Shown here piece by piece: positions 56,885-64,000 of a stretch of 64,000 nucleotides of DNA. This DNA is from Mesorhizobium_B sp963522145 (lineage in GTDB: Bacteria; Pseudomonadota; Alphaproteobacteria; Rhizobiales; Rhizobiaceae): assembly GCA_963522145.1 (NCBI GenBank), contig CAUQXI010000001.1:124001-188000 (forward strand). Direction: 5' to 3'. How positions within the stretch are numbered: position 1 is the stretch's first letter; each line of letters begins with the position of its first letter. The notes under the pieces were generated by a model, which worked only from the letters and a program-made list of their open reading frames with translations, ran no database searches and was not told where the DNA came from. A program made the translations under genes and the position numbers.

Positions 56885-58027
56885 TCAGGCCTGCGCTTCC
56901 GCCGGGCTCGCGAGCGCCGGACCGAGCACGAGGTCGTCGCGGTGGATCATGGCCGCGCGGGCCTCGTAGCCCAGCACGCCGGCGATCTCGCCGGACTTGA
57001 GCCCGGCGATCCTGATCGCATCCCCCACATCATAGGCGACGAGCCCGCGGGCGACTTCCCGGCCTGCGGGATCGATCACGGCCACCGTATCCCCGCGCGA
57101 AAACTGCCCGGACACGGCGCGTATTCCGGCGGGCAGCAGCGAACGGCCTGCGCGCAATGCCGTCACCGCGCCGGTATCCACGACCAGCCGTCCGGCAGGA
57201 TCGAGCTGACCGGCGATCCAGGTCTTGTAGCCGCGGGTGGGGGAGGGGTGCGGGGCAAAGAAGGTCGCGCGCTCGCCCCGGTCGATCGCGGCAAGCGGGT
57301 TGGTCCGCGTGCCCGCCGTGATCACCATGGCGGTGCCGGCGAATGTCGCGATCCGGCCTGCGTCGATCTTGGTCTTCATGCCCCCGCGCGAGAGCTCGGA
57401 CGCGGCGGCACCCGCCATGGCCTCGATCTCCGGCGTGATGCGCTCGACATGGGGGATGAAGCGGGCTTTGGGATCGAGCGCCGGCGGGGCCGAGTAGAGC
57501 CCGTCAATGTCCGACAGAAGAACGAGGAGGTCGGCATTTATCATGGTCGCCACGCGCGCCGCCAGCCGGTCATTGTCGCCATAGCGGATTTCGGAGGTCG
57601 CGACCGTGTCGTTCTCGTTGATCACGGGCACCGCGCCGAGCTTGAGAAGCGTCGCGATCGTGGCGCGCGCATTGAGGTAGCGGCGGCGCTCCTCCGTGTC
57701 ACCGAGCGTCACAAGGATCTGCCCGGATTTGAGCCCGCGCCCACCGAGCGCCTCCGACCATGCCCCGGCCAGCGCGATCTGGCCCACGGCCGCCGCCGCC
57801 TGGCTTTCCTCGAGCTTCAGCGCACGGCGCCCGAGCCCCAGAATGGTGCGGCCGAGCGCGATGGCGCCCGACGACACCACAAGCATGTCCACGCCCTGCG
57901 CTCCGAGGCCGGCGATGTCGTCGGCAAGCGACAGAAGCCAGTCACGTTTAAGGCCGCGTTCGCGATCGACCAGCAGGGCGGAGCCGATCTTGACCGTGAT
58001 CCGGCGATAGGAGGAAAGGGGCCGCAC
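56885..58027 (-). CDS. proB: Glutamate 5-kinase
   Basis: A 380-residue enzyme catalysing the first step of proline synthesis. The amino-acid kinase domain begins YRRITVKIGSALLVDRERG and contains VPVINENDTVATSEIRYGDND; the C-terminal PUA domain starts near SLLPAGIRAVSGQFSRGDTV. Feedback control by proline is expected. GTG 58027 lies 4 bp after the obgE stop, with GGGAGAG upstream; the longer frame would run inside obgE. Confidence 0.95.
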   Translation of the reverse strand: MRPLSSYRRITVKIGSALLVDRERGLKRDWLLSLADDIAGLGAQGVDMLVVSSGAIALGRTILGLGRRALKLEESQAAAAVGQIALAGAWSEALGGRGLKSGQILVTLGDTEERRRYLNARATIATLLKLGAVPVINENDTVATSEIRYGDNDRLAARVATMINADLLVLLSDIDGLYSAPPALDPKARFIPHVERITPEIEAMAGAAASELSRGGMKTKIDAGRIATFAGTAMVITAGTRTNPLAAIDRGERATFFAPHPSPTRGYKTWIAGQLDPAGRLVVDTGAVTALRAGRSLLPAGIRAVSGQFSRGDTVAVIDPAGREVARGLVAYDVGDAIRIAGLKSGEIAGVLGYEARAAMIHRDDLVLGPALASPAEAQA

Positions 58028-58031
58028 TTGT

Positions 58032-59087
58032 CTAGCGCTCTCCCGGCCCGAAATCCCAGGGGCGGTCCTGTGCAGCAGGTGCCGCCGCATCGAGCGAGCG
58101 CGCGCCTTCGACATTTCGCATCAGCATACGCAGTGCGTCCTCGACGCCTTCGCCCGTCGCCGCCGAAAGGAGAAGCGGCCTGGCGCCTGCCGCCCGGGCG
58201 AGGCTTGCAAGCTTCTCTCCCCGTTCCTCATCGTCGAGCAGGTCGGCCTGGCTCAGCGCCACGATCTCGGGCTTTTCTTCCAGTCCCTGACCATAGGCGT
58301 CGAGCTCGCCGCGCACCGTGCGGTAGGCTGCCGCCACATCCTCCTCGCGCGCCGACACGAGATGAAGCAGCACCCGGCAGCGTTCGACATGGCCCAGGAA
58401 GCGGTCGCCGATGCCAGCGCCCTCATGCGCGCCTTCAATCAGGCCGGGGATGTCGGCCAGCACGAATTCGCGCGCGTCCACCCGCGCCACGCCCAAGCCG
58501 GGATGCAGCGTGGTGAAGGGGTAATCCGCGATCTTCGGCTTGGCCGCCGTGACGGTTGCGAGAAAGGTCGATTTGCCCGCATTGGGCAGGCCGACGAGCC
58601 CGGCATCCGCGATCAGCTTCAACCGCAGCCTGACCCAGCGCTCCTGTCCTTCAAGGCCGGGGTTTGCGCGGCGCGGCGCCTGGTTGGTCGAGGTCTTGAA
58701 ATGCTGGTTGCCGAAGCCGCCATTGCCCCCTGCTGCGAGGCGAAAGCGCTGGCCCGTTTCGGTGAGATCGCAGATCAGGGTCTCGTCGTCCTCGTCAAAG
58801 ACCTGCGTGCCGACCGGCACTTTCAGCACGGCATCTGCGCCCTTCGCGCCCGTGCGATTGCGGCCCATGCCGTGCACGCCGGTCTTGGCGCGGAAATGCT
58901 GCTGGTAGCGGTAGTCGATCAGCGTGTTGAGGCCGTTCACCGCTTCCACCCACACGTCGCCGCCGCGTCCGCCATCGCCGCCATCGGGCCCGCCGAACTC
59001 GATGAACTTCTCACGCCGGAACGAGACCGCACCCGCACCGCCATCACCGGAGCGGATATAAACCTTGGCGGAATCGAGAAACTTCAT
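58032..59087 (-). CDS. obgE: GTPase ObgE/CgtA
   Basis: A 351-residue GTPase needed for 50S assembly and linked to growth control. The glycine-rich OBG fold begins KFLDSAKVYIRSGDGGAGAV. The G domain has GLPNAGKSTFL, DIPGLIEGAHEGAG and a downstream LSQADLLDDEE as the G4 equivalent. The C-terminal acidic tail of some Obg proteins is short here. ATG 59087 is preceded by AAGG. It heads the obgE-proB-proA part of the cluster. Confidence 0.96.
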   Translation of the reverse strand: MKFLDSAKVYIRSGDGGAGAVSFRREKFIEFGGPDGGDGGRGGDVWVEAVNGLNTLIDYRYQQHFRAKTGVHGMGRNRTGAKGADAVLKVPVGTQVFDEDDETLICDLTETGQRFRLAAGGNGGFGNQHFKTSTNQAPRRANPGLEGQERWVRLRLKLIADAGLVGLPNAGKSTFLATVTAAKPKIADYPFTTLHPGLGVARVDAREFVLADIPGLIEGAHEGAGIGDRFLGHVERCRVLLHLVSAREEDVAAAYRTVRGELDAYGQGLEEKPEIVALSQADLLDDEERGEKLASLARAAGARPLLLSAATGEGVEDALRMLMRNVEGARSLDAAAPAAQDRPWDFGPGER

Positions 59088-59179
59088 GGAACACAAGCCT
59101 TGTTGGCGTCCGGCCTTGCGGGCCCCCGGCGCTTACAGGAATTCACACGCGGATTCAAAGCAGGCTGCCCCCGCAGGCT

Positions 59180-59764
59180 TCAGTTGCGCGGCCAGGATCG
59201 CAACGCCACCCATGTGCGCCGGTCGAGGCCGTAGCGCTCGGCCGCCACACGTCCGGCAGCGGCGGAATCCATCATGCCCTGCCCGGCATATTGGAAGCCG
59301 CATTTGTGGATGACGCGGCGCGACGCCGTGTTGATCGCCCGACATGAGGCGAGGAGGCGCGGCGTATTCGTCGCCCGGAAGGCCAGATCGACCAGCGCGT
59401 GGGCGGCTTCCGTCGCATAACCGCGGTTCCAGAACGGCTCGCCGAGCCAATATCCCAACGTCAGGCCGTGCTCTTCGTGGTGCAGGCCCGCGCAGCCGAT
59501 CAAAGCACCGCTTTCACCAAGCGTCAGCGCATAGGTCGAGTGTGGCTCCGCGCGCATGCGCGCCACAAAGTCCCGGGCGTGGGCTTCGGTGTAGGGATAC
59601 GGCATCCGCGCCAGCATCTCGGCAATGCTGCGGTTGTTCGCCAGACGAGCGAGATCCGCCACATCATCATCATGCGGCGTGCGCAGCACCATGCGCTCGG
59701 TCAGCAGAACGGGACAGGCGAGGCCGAGACACTCGCTTGCATCGGAAGCATCTTCCGCAACCAT
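59180..59764 (-). CDS. GNAT family N-acetyltransferase (RimJ/RimL-like)
   Basis: A 194-residue acetyltransferase with the RimJ/RimL-type features LLTERMVLRTPHDDDVADLA and GLTLGYWLGEPFWNRGYATEA, the latter holding the acetyl-CoA loop. It could acetylate a ribosomal protein N-terminus, but that is inference from the neighbourhood of rpmA and obgE, where such a gene is common in Rhizobiales. ATG 59764 was chosen; the longer frame crosses the rpmA terminator. Confidence 0.88.
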   Translation of the reverse strand: MVAEDASDASECLGLACPVLLTERMVLRTPHDDDVADLARLANNRSIAEMLARMPYPYTEAHARDFVARMRAEPHSTYALTLGESGALIGCAGLHHEEHGLTLGYWLGEPFWNRGYATEAAHALVDLAFRATNTPRLLASCRAINTASRRVIHKCGFQYAGQGMMDSAAAGRVAAERYGLDRRTWVALRSWPRN

Positions 59765-59810
59765 GGCACCTGCTCCAGGCTGGCCCCATGCGACACGCGC
59801 TTCTCGGGCC

Positions 59811-59843
59811 AAAAGAAAAAGGGGAGATGGCGCCCATCTCCCC
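59811..59843 (-). terminator. Intrinsic terminator of rplU-rpmA
   Basis: GGGGAGATGG and CCATCTCCCC (59821-59830, 59834-59843) form a perfect 10-bp stem with a 3-nt loop, followed on the minus strand by TTTTTCTTTT. It is the most canonical intrinsic terminator in the window and separates the ribosomal protein genes from the GNAT/obgE group. Confidence 0.85.
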
Positions 59844-59914
59844 TGATCTTGCTGGATCACTTGCCAGACACCGGTCCCGAGGAGGGGCGCCGGTGGAAGT
59901 CTCGCGGAAACCGG

Positions 59915-60184
59915 CTATTCCGCAGCCTGGGCGATCGGGTTCACCGACACATAGGTTCGCCCGTTGGCTTTGTGGTTGAACGTCACCGCACCTTCGCCGA
60001 GCGCGAACAGCGTATGGTCCTTGCCCATGCCTACATTGGTGCCGGGGTGCCACTTGGTGCCGCGCTGGCGGATGATGATGTTGCCGGCGATCACGCGCTC
60101 GCCGCCGAACTTCTTGACGCCAAGGCGCTTAGACTCGGAATCGCGGCCGTTGCGCGACGAGCCGCCTGCTTTCTTGTGTGCCAT
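59915..60184 (-). CDS. rpmA: 50S ribosomal protein L27
   Basis: An 89-residue ribosomal protein near the peptidyl transferase centre. MAHKKAGGSSRNGRDSESKR and RQRGTKWHPGTNVGMGKDHT are textbook L27. Unlike Firmicutes L27, it has no N-terminal cleavage extension. ATG 60184 fits the family. It lies downstream of rplU after a 114-bp gap. Confidence 0.98.
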   Translation of the reverse strand: MAHKKAGGSSRNGRDSESKRLGVKKFGGERVIAGNIIIRQRGTKWHPGTNVGMGKDHTLFALGEGAVTFNHKANGRTYVSVNPIAQAAE

Positions 60185-60298
60185 GATCGTGCTCCTTTGC
60201 GGAATGTCTCGGATGCCGGTTCGCACCGGCCAAACAGATGCCGGACAATCCGGCGGAAAGATAAAGGCCGAGCCGCTGCCCGGCAGGCGAAACGCCGG

Positions 60299-60754
60299 TT
60301 ACTCGTTCTCGGTTGCCGCCGGTGCCGCAGCAGGCGCCTTGCGGGCCCGGAGCGCCTTGGCTGCCGCGGGTGCGTCTTCCGCCGCCGTTCCAGCGGACGC
60401 TGCGACCGGCGCGCTTTCGGCACGTTCCGTCGGACGAGCGCCGTTTGTGAGGATTTCCGTGATGCGCAGCACGGTTTCATGCTGGCGCTGGCCGCGCTTG
60501 CGACGCGAGTTCTGGCGGCGGCGCTTCTTGAAGGCGATAACGGTGCGCGCGCGGCCCTGGCTGACCACCTCGGCCGCAACACTCGCGCCTTCCACGAGCG
60601 GCGCGCCGATCGTGGCCTGATCGCCGTCGCCGACGGCCAGCACCTCGCCGATCTCGATCCGATCGCCGGCATTGCCGGGCAAGCGGCCCACGGTCAGAAC
60701 GTCTTCGGCGGCAACGCGATACTGCTTGCCGCCTGTCTTGATGACTGCGAACAT
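60299..60754 (-). CDS. rplU: 50S ribosomal protein L21 with alanine-rich tail
   Basis: A 151-residue protein. Residues 1-103 are standard L21 (MFAVIKTGGKQYRVAAEDVL; VIAFKKRRRQNSRRKRGQRQ). About 48 extra residues follow, rich in Ala, Pro and Glu, not seen in most L21 proteins but known in some Alphaproteobacteria. ATG 60754 is preceded by AAAGAGAGA. A good promoter lies about 170 bp upstream. Confidence 0.96.
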   Translation of the reverse strand: MFAVIKTGGKQYRVAAEDVLTVGRLPGNAGDRIEIGEVLAVGDGDQATIGAPLVEGASVAAEVVSQGRARTVIAFKKRRRQNSRRKRGQRQHETVLRITEILTNGARPTERAESAPVAASAGTAAEDAPAAAKALRARKAPAAAPAATENE

Positions 60755-61126
60755 TTTTCTCTCTTTCGCACGTTTCACGGCTCTGGGCGCGAAAAGCACC
60801 CGGCCGCCTTCTTGTTCAGTCGATTGGGGCTTCACATCTTGGATCGAAGCCCGAGCGGCGGAAGAAAACAGCGCTTTGGCCGTCCCTGCATCCCGACCGC
60901 GCGCCCTTAGCGGAACCCGCCTTTCCGGTCAAGGCGGAGCTTCATCTCCGCCCGTTCTAACGCTTGTGGAAGCGCCGCATTTGGCCAATGCGCCGCATGC
61001 TCTTCTGCGGAGAGGTGGCAGTTGGTGAAATGCACCGCGCACAGCATCAATCTTGCCTAAACCCCCATGCGATAGAACAGCGACCGCGCGCCGCTTTTCG
61101 GCATGCCCAACACGAGAGGATGACCG
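60755..61126. other. Divergent intergenic region rplU / SnoaL-like gene
   Basis: No gene is supported in these 372 bp. The minus strand holds the rplU promoter and a leader of about 140 nt. The plus strand should hold the promoter of the SnoaL-like gene; I see no clear box, but GAGAGGA lies 6 bp before ATG 61127. Confidence 0.5.
60904..60932 (-). promoter_or_regulatory. Promoter of rplU-rpmA
   Basis: On the minus strand TTGACC (60932-60927), an exact 17-bp spacer and TAAGGG (60909-60904) lie about 150 bp before the rplU ATG. The -35 matches the rhizobial consensus well and the -10 only partly. A leader of about 140 nt follows, long enough for regulatory structure. Confidence 0.55.
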
Positions 61127-61528
61127 ATGAGCACGATCGAGCAGAACCGCGCCCTGGTGGAGCAGCTTTATGCCGGGTTCGCCAGTGGAGACCTGCCTGC
61201 GGTTCTTGCCACGATGGCACCCGACATCGAGTGGACCGAAGCCGAAGGCTATCCCTATGCGGGCACCTATGTCGGACAAGACGCTGTGGTCCAGTCGGTC
61301 TTCGCCAGGCTCGCGACCGAATGGGAAGGCTATCGGGCGGTTCCCGACAGCTATGTCGCCGAGGGCGACACCGTCGTAGCGCTGGGTCACTATAGCGGAC
61401 GGTATAACAAGACGGGCAAAGGTTTCCGCGCGCCCTTCGTCCATGTCTGGACTGCCCGAAACGGCGCATTGGTGAAGTTCGTCCAACATACCGACACTGC
61501 AATCGTCCAGCGAGCGCTTGAGGCCTGA
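61127..61528 (+). CDS. SnoaL-like / NTF2-fold protein
   Basis: A 133-residue cone-shaped NTF2-like protein with N-terminal helix VEQLYAGFASGDLPAVLATMAPDIEW and core strands VALGHYSGRYNKTGKGFRAP and FVHVWTARNGALVKFVQHTD. Such proteins include polyketide cyclases, isomerases and binding proteins of unknown ligand; no catalytic set can be assigned. It is a stand-alone gene convergent with the glycosyltransferase. Confidence 0.85.
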   Translation: MSTIEQNRALVEQLYAGFASGDLPAVLATMAPDIEWTEAEGYPYAGTYVGQDAVVQSVFARLATEWEGYRAVPDSYVAEGDTVVALGHYSGRYNKTGKGFRAPFVHVWTARNGALVKFVQHTDTAIVQRALEA

Positions 61529-61579
61529 ACAGAACGGCTGGTCCGCTCGCCTGACGTGGTTCGTGCGATCCCCGCCTCG

Positions 61580-62521
61580 TTAGGCTTTGGAACGATCGGT
61601 TGACGGTGGGCGCCGTCGCCGCCGCAATGCCTCAACAAGACGTTCAACCAGGACAGTCGGCCTGTGGCGCTGGCGCCTGCGGTCCAGCCGTTCGAGTTGT
61701 GATCTCGCGCTGAAGGCTTCGTCGAACAAAGCCAGATGAGATGATACCTCGTGCGGCAGGGAAGCCGCATCCTTCAGCACATAGGTGATGTCCGTCCGGT
61801 CAGAAATCTTCAGCTTCGTAAAGGCTTGGTCGTGGAAGCCCGCGCGGGAGTAAATACCTGTCCGACCCGTGTGGGTCGCGCGGGCAAACACGGGCTGCAC
61901 GGTTCGGAGCGTGAGATGAGCGCCGATCAGGGCATATATCGCCCAGTCCCATCCCATGCCGGTGCGCCACTGCGCATGGCCGGTAAAGCCCGGTTCGTGC
62001 GGCGTAAGCCACGCCTCCCTGATATGGGAGCTCCATTCTTCCCGCCGCACCGCGAAGCCAAGGGAGTTGAAGGTACGGCCTTCAAACAGCGTTTCGGGAA
62101 GAGCTGGATTAGACAGCATGCCGGTTGTGCCGCATGGACCGGCAAGCAAGGAAAGGCACAACCAATGCGGCCGATGGTGACGTTCATACCATAGAGCCAG
62201 CGCTGTGGCGTCGGGCGAAACAAGCAGATCTTCTTCCAGGCAGAGGTTCAGCCTTGAACCACTCGCAAACGCATCATCGATGTTGCGAAAGGGGTTGTCG
62301 GTGATGCCCAGCCGCCGATCATTGACGACGACGGAATGGCTGACATTCGCGAGAATGCCATGCGTCAGGCCGACGAAGAGGCGCGCCTTCTCGCTTGGCT
62401 CGATGCGAACCGACACATGCCATCCATCGAGGTCGTTAGTCACAAGGCTCTTGAGAGTGTCGCGAAACTGCACGGGCCGCTCGAACCCGCTCAGAGTGAT
62501 CGTTTTTTCCGGGAGAGGCAT
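61580..62521 (-). CDS. Glycosyltransferase-like protein
   Basis: A protein of about 313 residues with a nucleotide-sugar transferase layout: the first strand KTITLSGFERPVQFRDTLKS, an acidic metal-binding motif LEEDLLVSPDA at about residues 95-105, and MGWDWAIYALIGAHLTLRTVQP later. The EED...SPD segment is like the DxD-type motif of GT2/GT13-like enzymes. The C-terminus is very Arg-rich. ATG 62566, which overlaps a possible 40-codon frame, would add 15 residues. Its base composition and lack of glycan-gene partners suggest acquisition. Donor and acceptor are unknown. Confidence 0.7.
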   Translation of the reverse strand: MPLPEKTITLSGFERPVQFRDTLKSLVTNDLDGWHVSVRIEPSEKARLFVGLTHGILANVSHSVVVNDRRLGITDNPFRNIDDAFASGSRLNLCLEEDLLVSPDATALALWYERHHRPHWLCLSLLAGPCGTTGMLSNPALPETLFEGRTFNSLGFAVRREEWSSHIREAWLTPHEPGFTGHAQWRTGMGWDWAIYALIGAHLTLRTVQPVFARATHTGRTGIYSRAGFHDQAFTKLKISDRTDITYVLKDAASLPHEVSSHLALFDEAFSARSQLERLDRRRQRHRPTVLVERLVEALRRRRRPPSTDRSKA

Positions 62522-62932
62522 GCGACAAGCCTTTGTGCGACGCTTCAGGCTGCTATCACGTCTCATCTCATCTTGGCGGCACCATGCGTTCTTCCTTTGC
62601 CAATGAAAAGGCAGTCATCGGCAATGTAAGAATGAGTCCAAACGCTCCCGCGCATCTGAAGGGCGCCCTCCACGATCTCCGCCACGCACGTTCCTCTCAA
62701 CCGCGCATCGAATTGGCTCAAAGCGCCTAGGCCGTTTACGCGTCCGGATGATGTTCGACATCCGCCTGCGCGTGCTGCGCGGAACCAGGAAGATGCGGCC
62801 TCCCGCGTTGACGATGCCCTTCGATTGGCGCTAGAGAAACGCGCGTCCGAAGGCGTTCAATAGCAAACCGGCAACACGAAGCGATCTCGACCACAGTCGC
62901 TTTCCCGAATTTGCGAATGTCTCCCGGGACTT
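62522..62932. other. Gap between the glycosyltransferase and tRNA-Ser
   Basis: These 411 bp contain no confident gene. A minus-strand frame of 40 codons (62685-62563, GTG start) ends by an ATGA overlap with the upstream glycosyltransferase start ATG 62566, while a plus-strand frame is also open over the same bases. A candidate tRNA promoter lies at 62808-62836. Composition looks less GC-rich than in the flanks. Confidence 0.45.
62808..62836 (+). promoter_or_regulatory. Candidate tRNA-Ser promoter
   Basis: TTGACG at 62808-62813, a 17-bp spacer and CTAGAG at 62831-62836 match the rhizobial housekeeping promoter. The tRNA begins about 90 nt beyond the expected start, which means a long 5' leader removed by RNase P. 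Confidence 0.45.
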
Positions 62933-63023
62933 GGAGAGGTGGCAGAGTGGTCGAATGCACCGCACTCGAAATGCGGCATGCTCGCAAGGGCATCGGGGGT
63001 TCGAATCCCTCCCTCTCCGCCAG
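62933..63023 (+). tRNA. tRNA-Ser (CGA)
   Basis: A class II tRNA of 91 nt including encoded CCA (63021-63023). The acceptor stem GGAGAGG/CCTCTCC is perfect, the D arm has GGCAGAGTGGTCGAATGC, the anticodon loop reads CTCGAAA with anticodon CGA, a long variable arm is present, and the T arm has GGTTCGAATCC. The anticodon reads UCG codons. A small hairpin (63027-63040) follows directly. Confidence 0.97.
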
Positions 63024-63407
63024 AGGCCTTGATTAAGGCACGCCCGCCTGAACGTCAGAGCGGCGCCCACACCTTCACGCCGAACTTTTTGTGAAACGGC
63101 TCCTTGCTTTGCTGAGGGCCATGCCCCAGACCTGGGGCAGGATGGTCGCGCTGCCGCGCCAACGTTGGTCCAGTCGCCATCAAGAAAGGTCGCCCCATAT
63201 CTCTTACCACTCTGGCGATTGGGCTGAACGAGCCCGCTGCTCACAAAATTCGACGAAGCTGCTGAAGCGATGCGTGTGTGCCTTCGACGTCAGCGAAGGT
63301 CAATCACTCGAGAAGGTGCGGAGTGAGCCATGGTATGAAGCGAGGGCGAGGAGCGTGAGCCCCTCGATGTCGAGGCGATTTAAGTCGCAACACAGTCTGC
63401 CGAAAGG
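63024..63407. other. Unassigned stretch after tRNA-Ser
   Basis: These 384 bp have no supported gene. A hairpin GCCTT-GATT-AAGGC at 63027-63040 follows the tRNA and may aid its 3' end. Open frames on both strands have weak coding character and no recognisable domain. The position beside a tRNA 3' end is a classic integration site, but I find no repeat of the tRNA 3' end here. Confidence 0.45.
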
Positions 63408-63890
63408 CTATTGTGCAGTTGGGTTCCTTGTCGCCTGCCACATCGATCGCGCAACGCCTTTCTGAACTATCCTGCCGGTCTGGTTGATGACGCTGACCTG
63501 ACGATCGACGATATAGCGCGTGCCGTCGCTGGTCAGCTTTTTGTCGGCGATCTCGACTTCGAGGTGCAGCGTGTCGCCAACGAAGATCGGCCCGAGATAG
63601 GACCACTCCCGAACGCCGAGCGCAGCGACAAACGGATCGGCCGAGTGGAGCAGGGCGGATTCGAGATGGCCTCCGAGCGCCAGCGCAACACCGAACGTGC
63701 CTTGGACGAGCAGCTTTTCGAGGCCGACTTCCCTGGCGTGTTCGATGTCGGCATGCACCGGGTGCCAGGCGCCGGTGAGCATCATGAACATCTGGTGATC
63801 CGTGTCGCTGACGGTGCGACCTTGGCTGACTGACTTCTGGCCGATCTTCAGCGTTTCGTAGGTGAAGCCAAGCGGGATCGTGTTCGCCAT
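63408..63890 (-). CDS. MaoC family dehydratase
   Basis: A 160-residue hot-dog-fold hydratase. It opens with YETLKIGQKSVSQGRTVSDTD, has the catalytic region LTGAWHPVHADIEHAREVG, and continues LVQGTFGVALALGGHLES. Family members hydrate enoyl-CoA thioesters or related acyl-CoA compounds. ATG 63890 follows AGGAGG at good spacing, and its first base overlaps the stop of the acyl-CoA ligase upstream, so the two form an operon. Confidence 0.9.
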   Translation of the reverse strand: MANTIPLGFTYETLKIGQKSVSQGRTVSDTDHQMFMMLTGAWHPVHADIEHAREVGLEKLLVQGTFGVALALGGHLESALLHSADPFVAALGVREWSYLGPIFVGDTLHLEVEIADKKLTSDGTRYIVDRQVSVINQTGRIVQKGVARSMWQATRNPTAQ

Positions 63891-64000
63891 CACGCGCCTC
63901 CTCTGGCGGCGATCGCGACAACAGCGTCAAGCGCGACGGGATCATGGCCGGCGCGGCTGACCAGCGGGTTGATGTCGACGGATTCGATCACGTCACGCAG
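63890..64000 (-). CDS. C-terminal end of acyl-CoA/acetate-CoA ligase (ADP-forming type), partial
   Basis: The last 36 residues of a protein enter from the right edge and end at TGA 63892-63890. The segment DVIESVDINPLV, followed by VALDAVVAIAARGG, matches the end of the ATP-grasp subunit of ADP-forming acyl-CoA synthetases. Its stop overlaps the MaoC start, indicating a two-gene acyl-CoA unit. Only a short piece is visible, so the call rests on that motif. Confidence 0.6.
   Translation of the reverse strand: MRDVIESVDINPLVSRAGHDPVALDAVVAIAARGGA

Noticed and set aside
62831..63244. Minus-strand frame containing RGRDSNPRCPCEHAAF
   Set aside because: This is the well-known false protein made by translating the complement of a tRNA-Ser gene.
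63091..63465. Plus-strand frame of 124 codons after the tRNA
   Set aside because: No domain, poor codon character, and its end overlaps the MaoC gene antisense.

Overview
The window is high-GC chromosomal DNA from an alphaproteobacterium, most likely a Hyphomicrobiales (Rhizobiales) member of the Phyllobacteriaceae/Brucellaceae type. The main reasons are: an F1 ATP synthase operon (atpHAGDC) without F0 genes, preceded by priA; the cluster rplU-rpmA / GNAT / obg-proB-proA-nadD-rsfS-rlmH-envC-ctpA-yibQ; a 180-kDa-class NAD-glutamate dehydrogenase; leuS followed by lptE; a Usg protein; and a SDHAF4-like DUF1674 protein. I cannot fix the genus from sequence alone. Nearly all of it reads as core chromosome. 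I see no insertion sequence, prophage or CRISPR array.

Layout. 1-7.9 kb: a gene end, pyrophosphatase (ppa), a GNAT enzyme, a lemA/TPM/TPM envelope operon, pyridoxal kinase, an M3 metallopeptidase and an Rsm22-like methyltransferase. 8-13 kb: a two-gene RND efflux operon and a beta-class glutathione transferase. 13.3-23.7 kb: typA, a LysE exporter, the giant NAD-GDH, a UMF1-type MFS transporter and purH. 23.8-28.4 kb: a heparinase II/III-like protein, rsmB, htpX and DUF1674. 28.4-33.6 kb: a short minus-strand unit with a 22-codon reading frame and strong RNA structure, an AI-2E-type permease with an extra C-terminal domain, a YnfA protein, acs and usg. 33.6-41.9 kb: an aldo/keto reductase, a YggS-type PLP protein, leuS-lptE, transaldolase and priA. 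42-48.1 kb: a small membrane protein, then atpH-A-G-D, a 68-residue Cys protein, atpC and a small hydrophilic protein. 48.1-60.8 kb: rppH, a secreted alpha/beta hydrolase, then a long minus-strand run of cell-wall, ribosome, NAD, proline and GTPase genes ending with rpmA and rplU. 61-64 kb: a SnoaL-like protein, a glycosyltransferase, tRNA-Ser(CGA), an unassigned stretch, and a MaoC dehydratase behind the end of an acyl-CoA ligase.

How the genes work together. Energy and acetate metabolism are represented by F1-ATPase, Acs, NAD-GDH and pyrophosphatase. Translation is represented by LeuS, TypA, RsmB, Rsm22, ObgE, RsfS, RlmH, L21, L27 and tRNA-Ser. Envelope upkeep is represented by LptE, EnvC, CtpA, HtpX, LemA/TPM and the RND pump. 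Most convergent gene pairs are separated by short perfect hairpins that often contain the stop codons.

The items most worth a second look are the structured 22-codon unit at 28.43-28.68 kb, whose terminator loop is complementary to its own ribosome binding region; the zinc-ribbon-like small protein inside the ATP synthase operon; the domain fused to the AI-2E permease; and the glycosyltransferase/tRNA-Ser neighbourhood at the right end.
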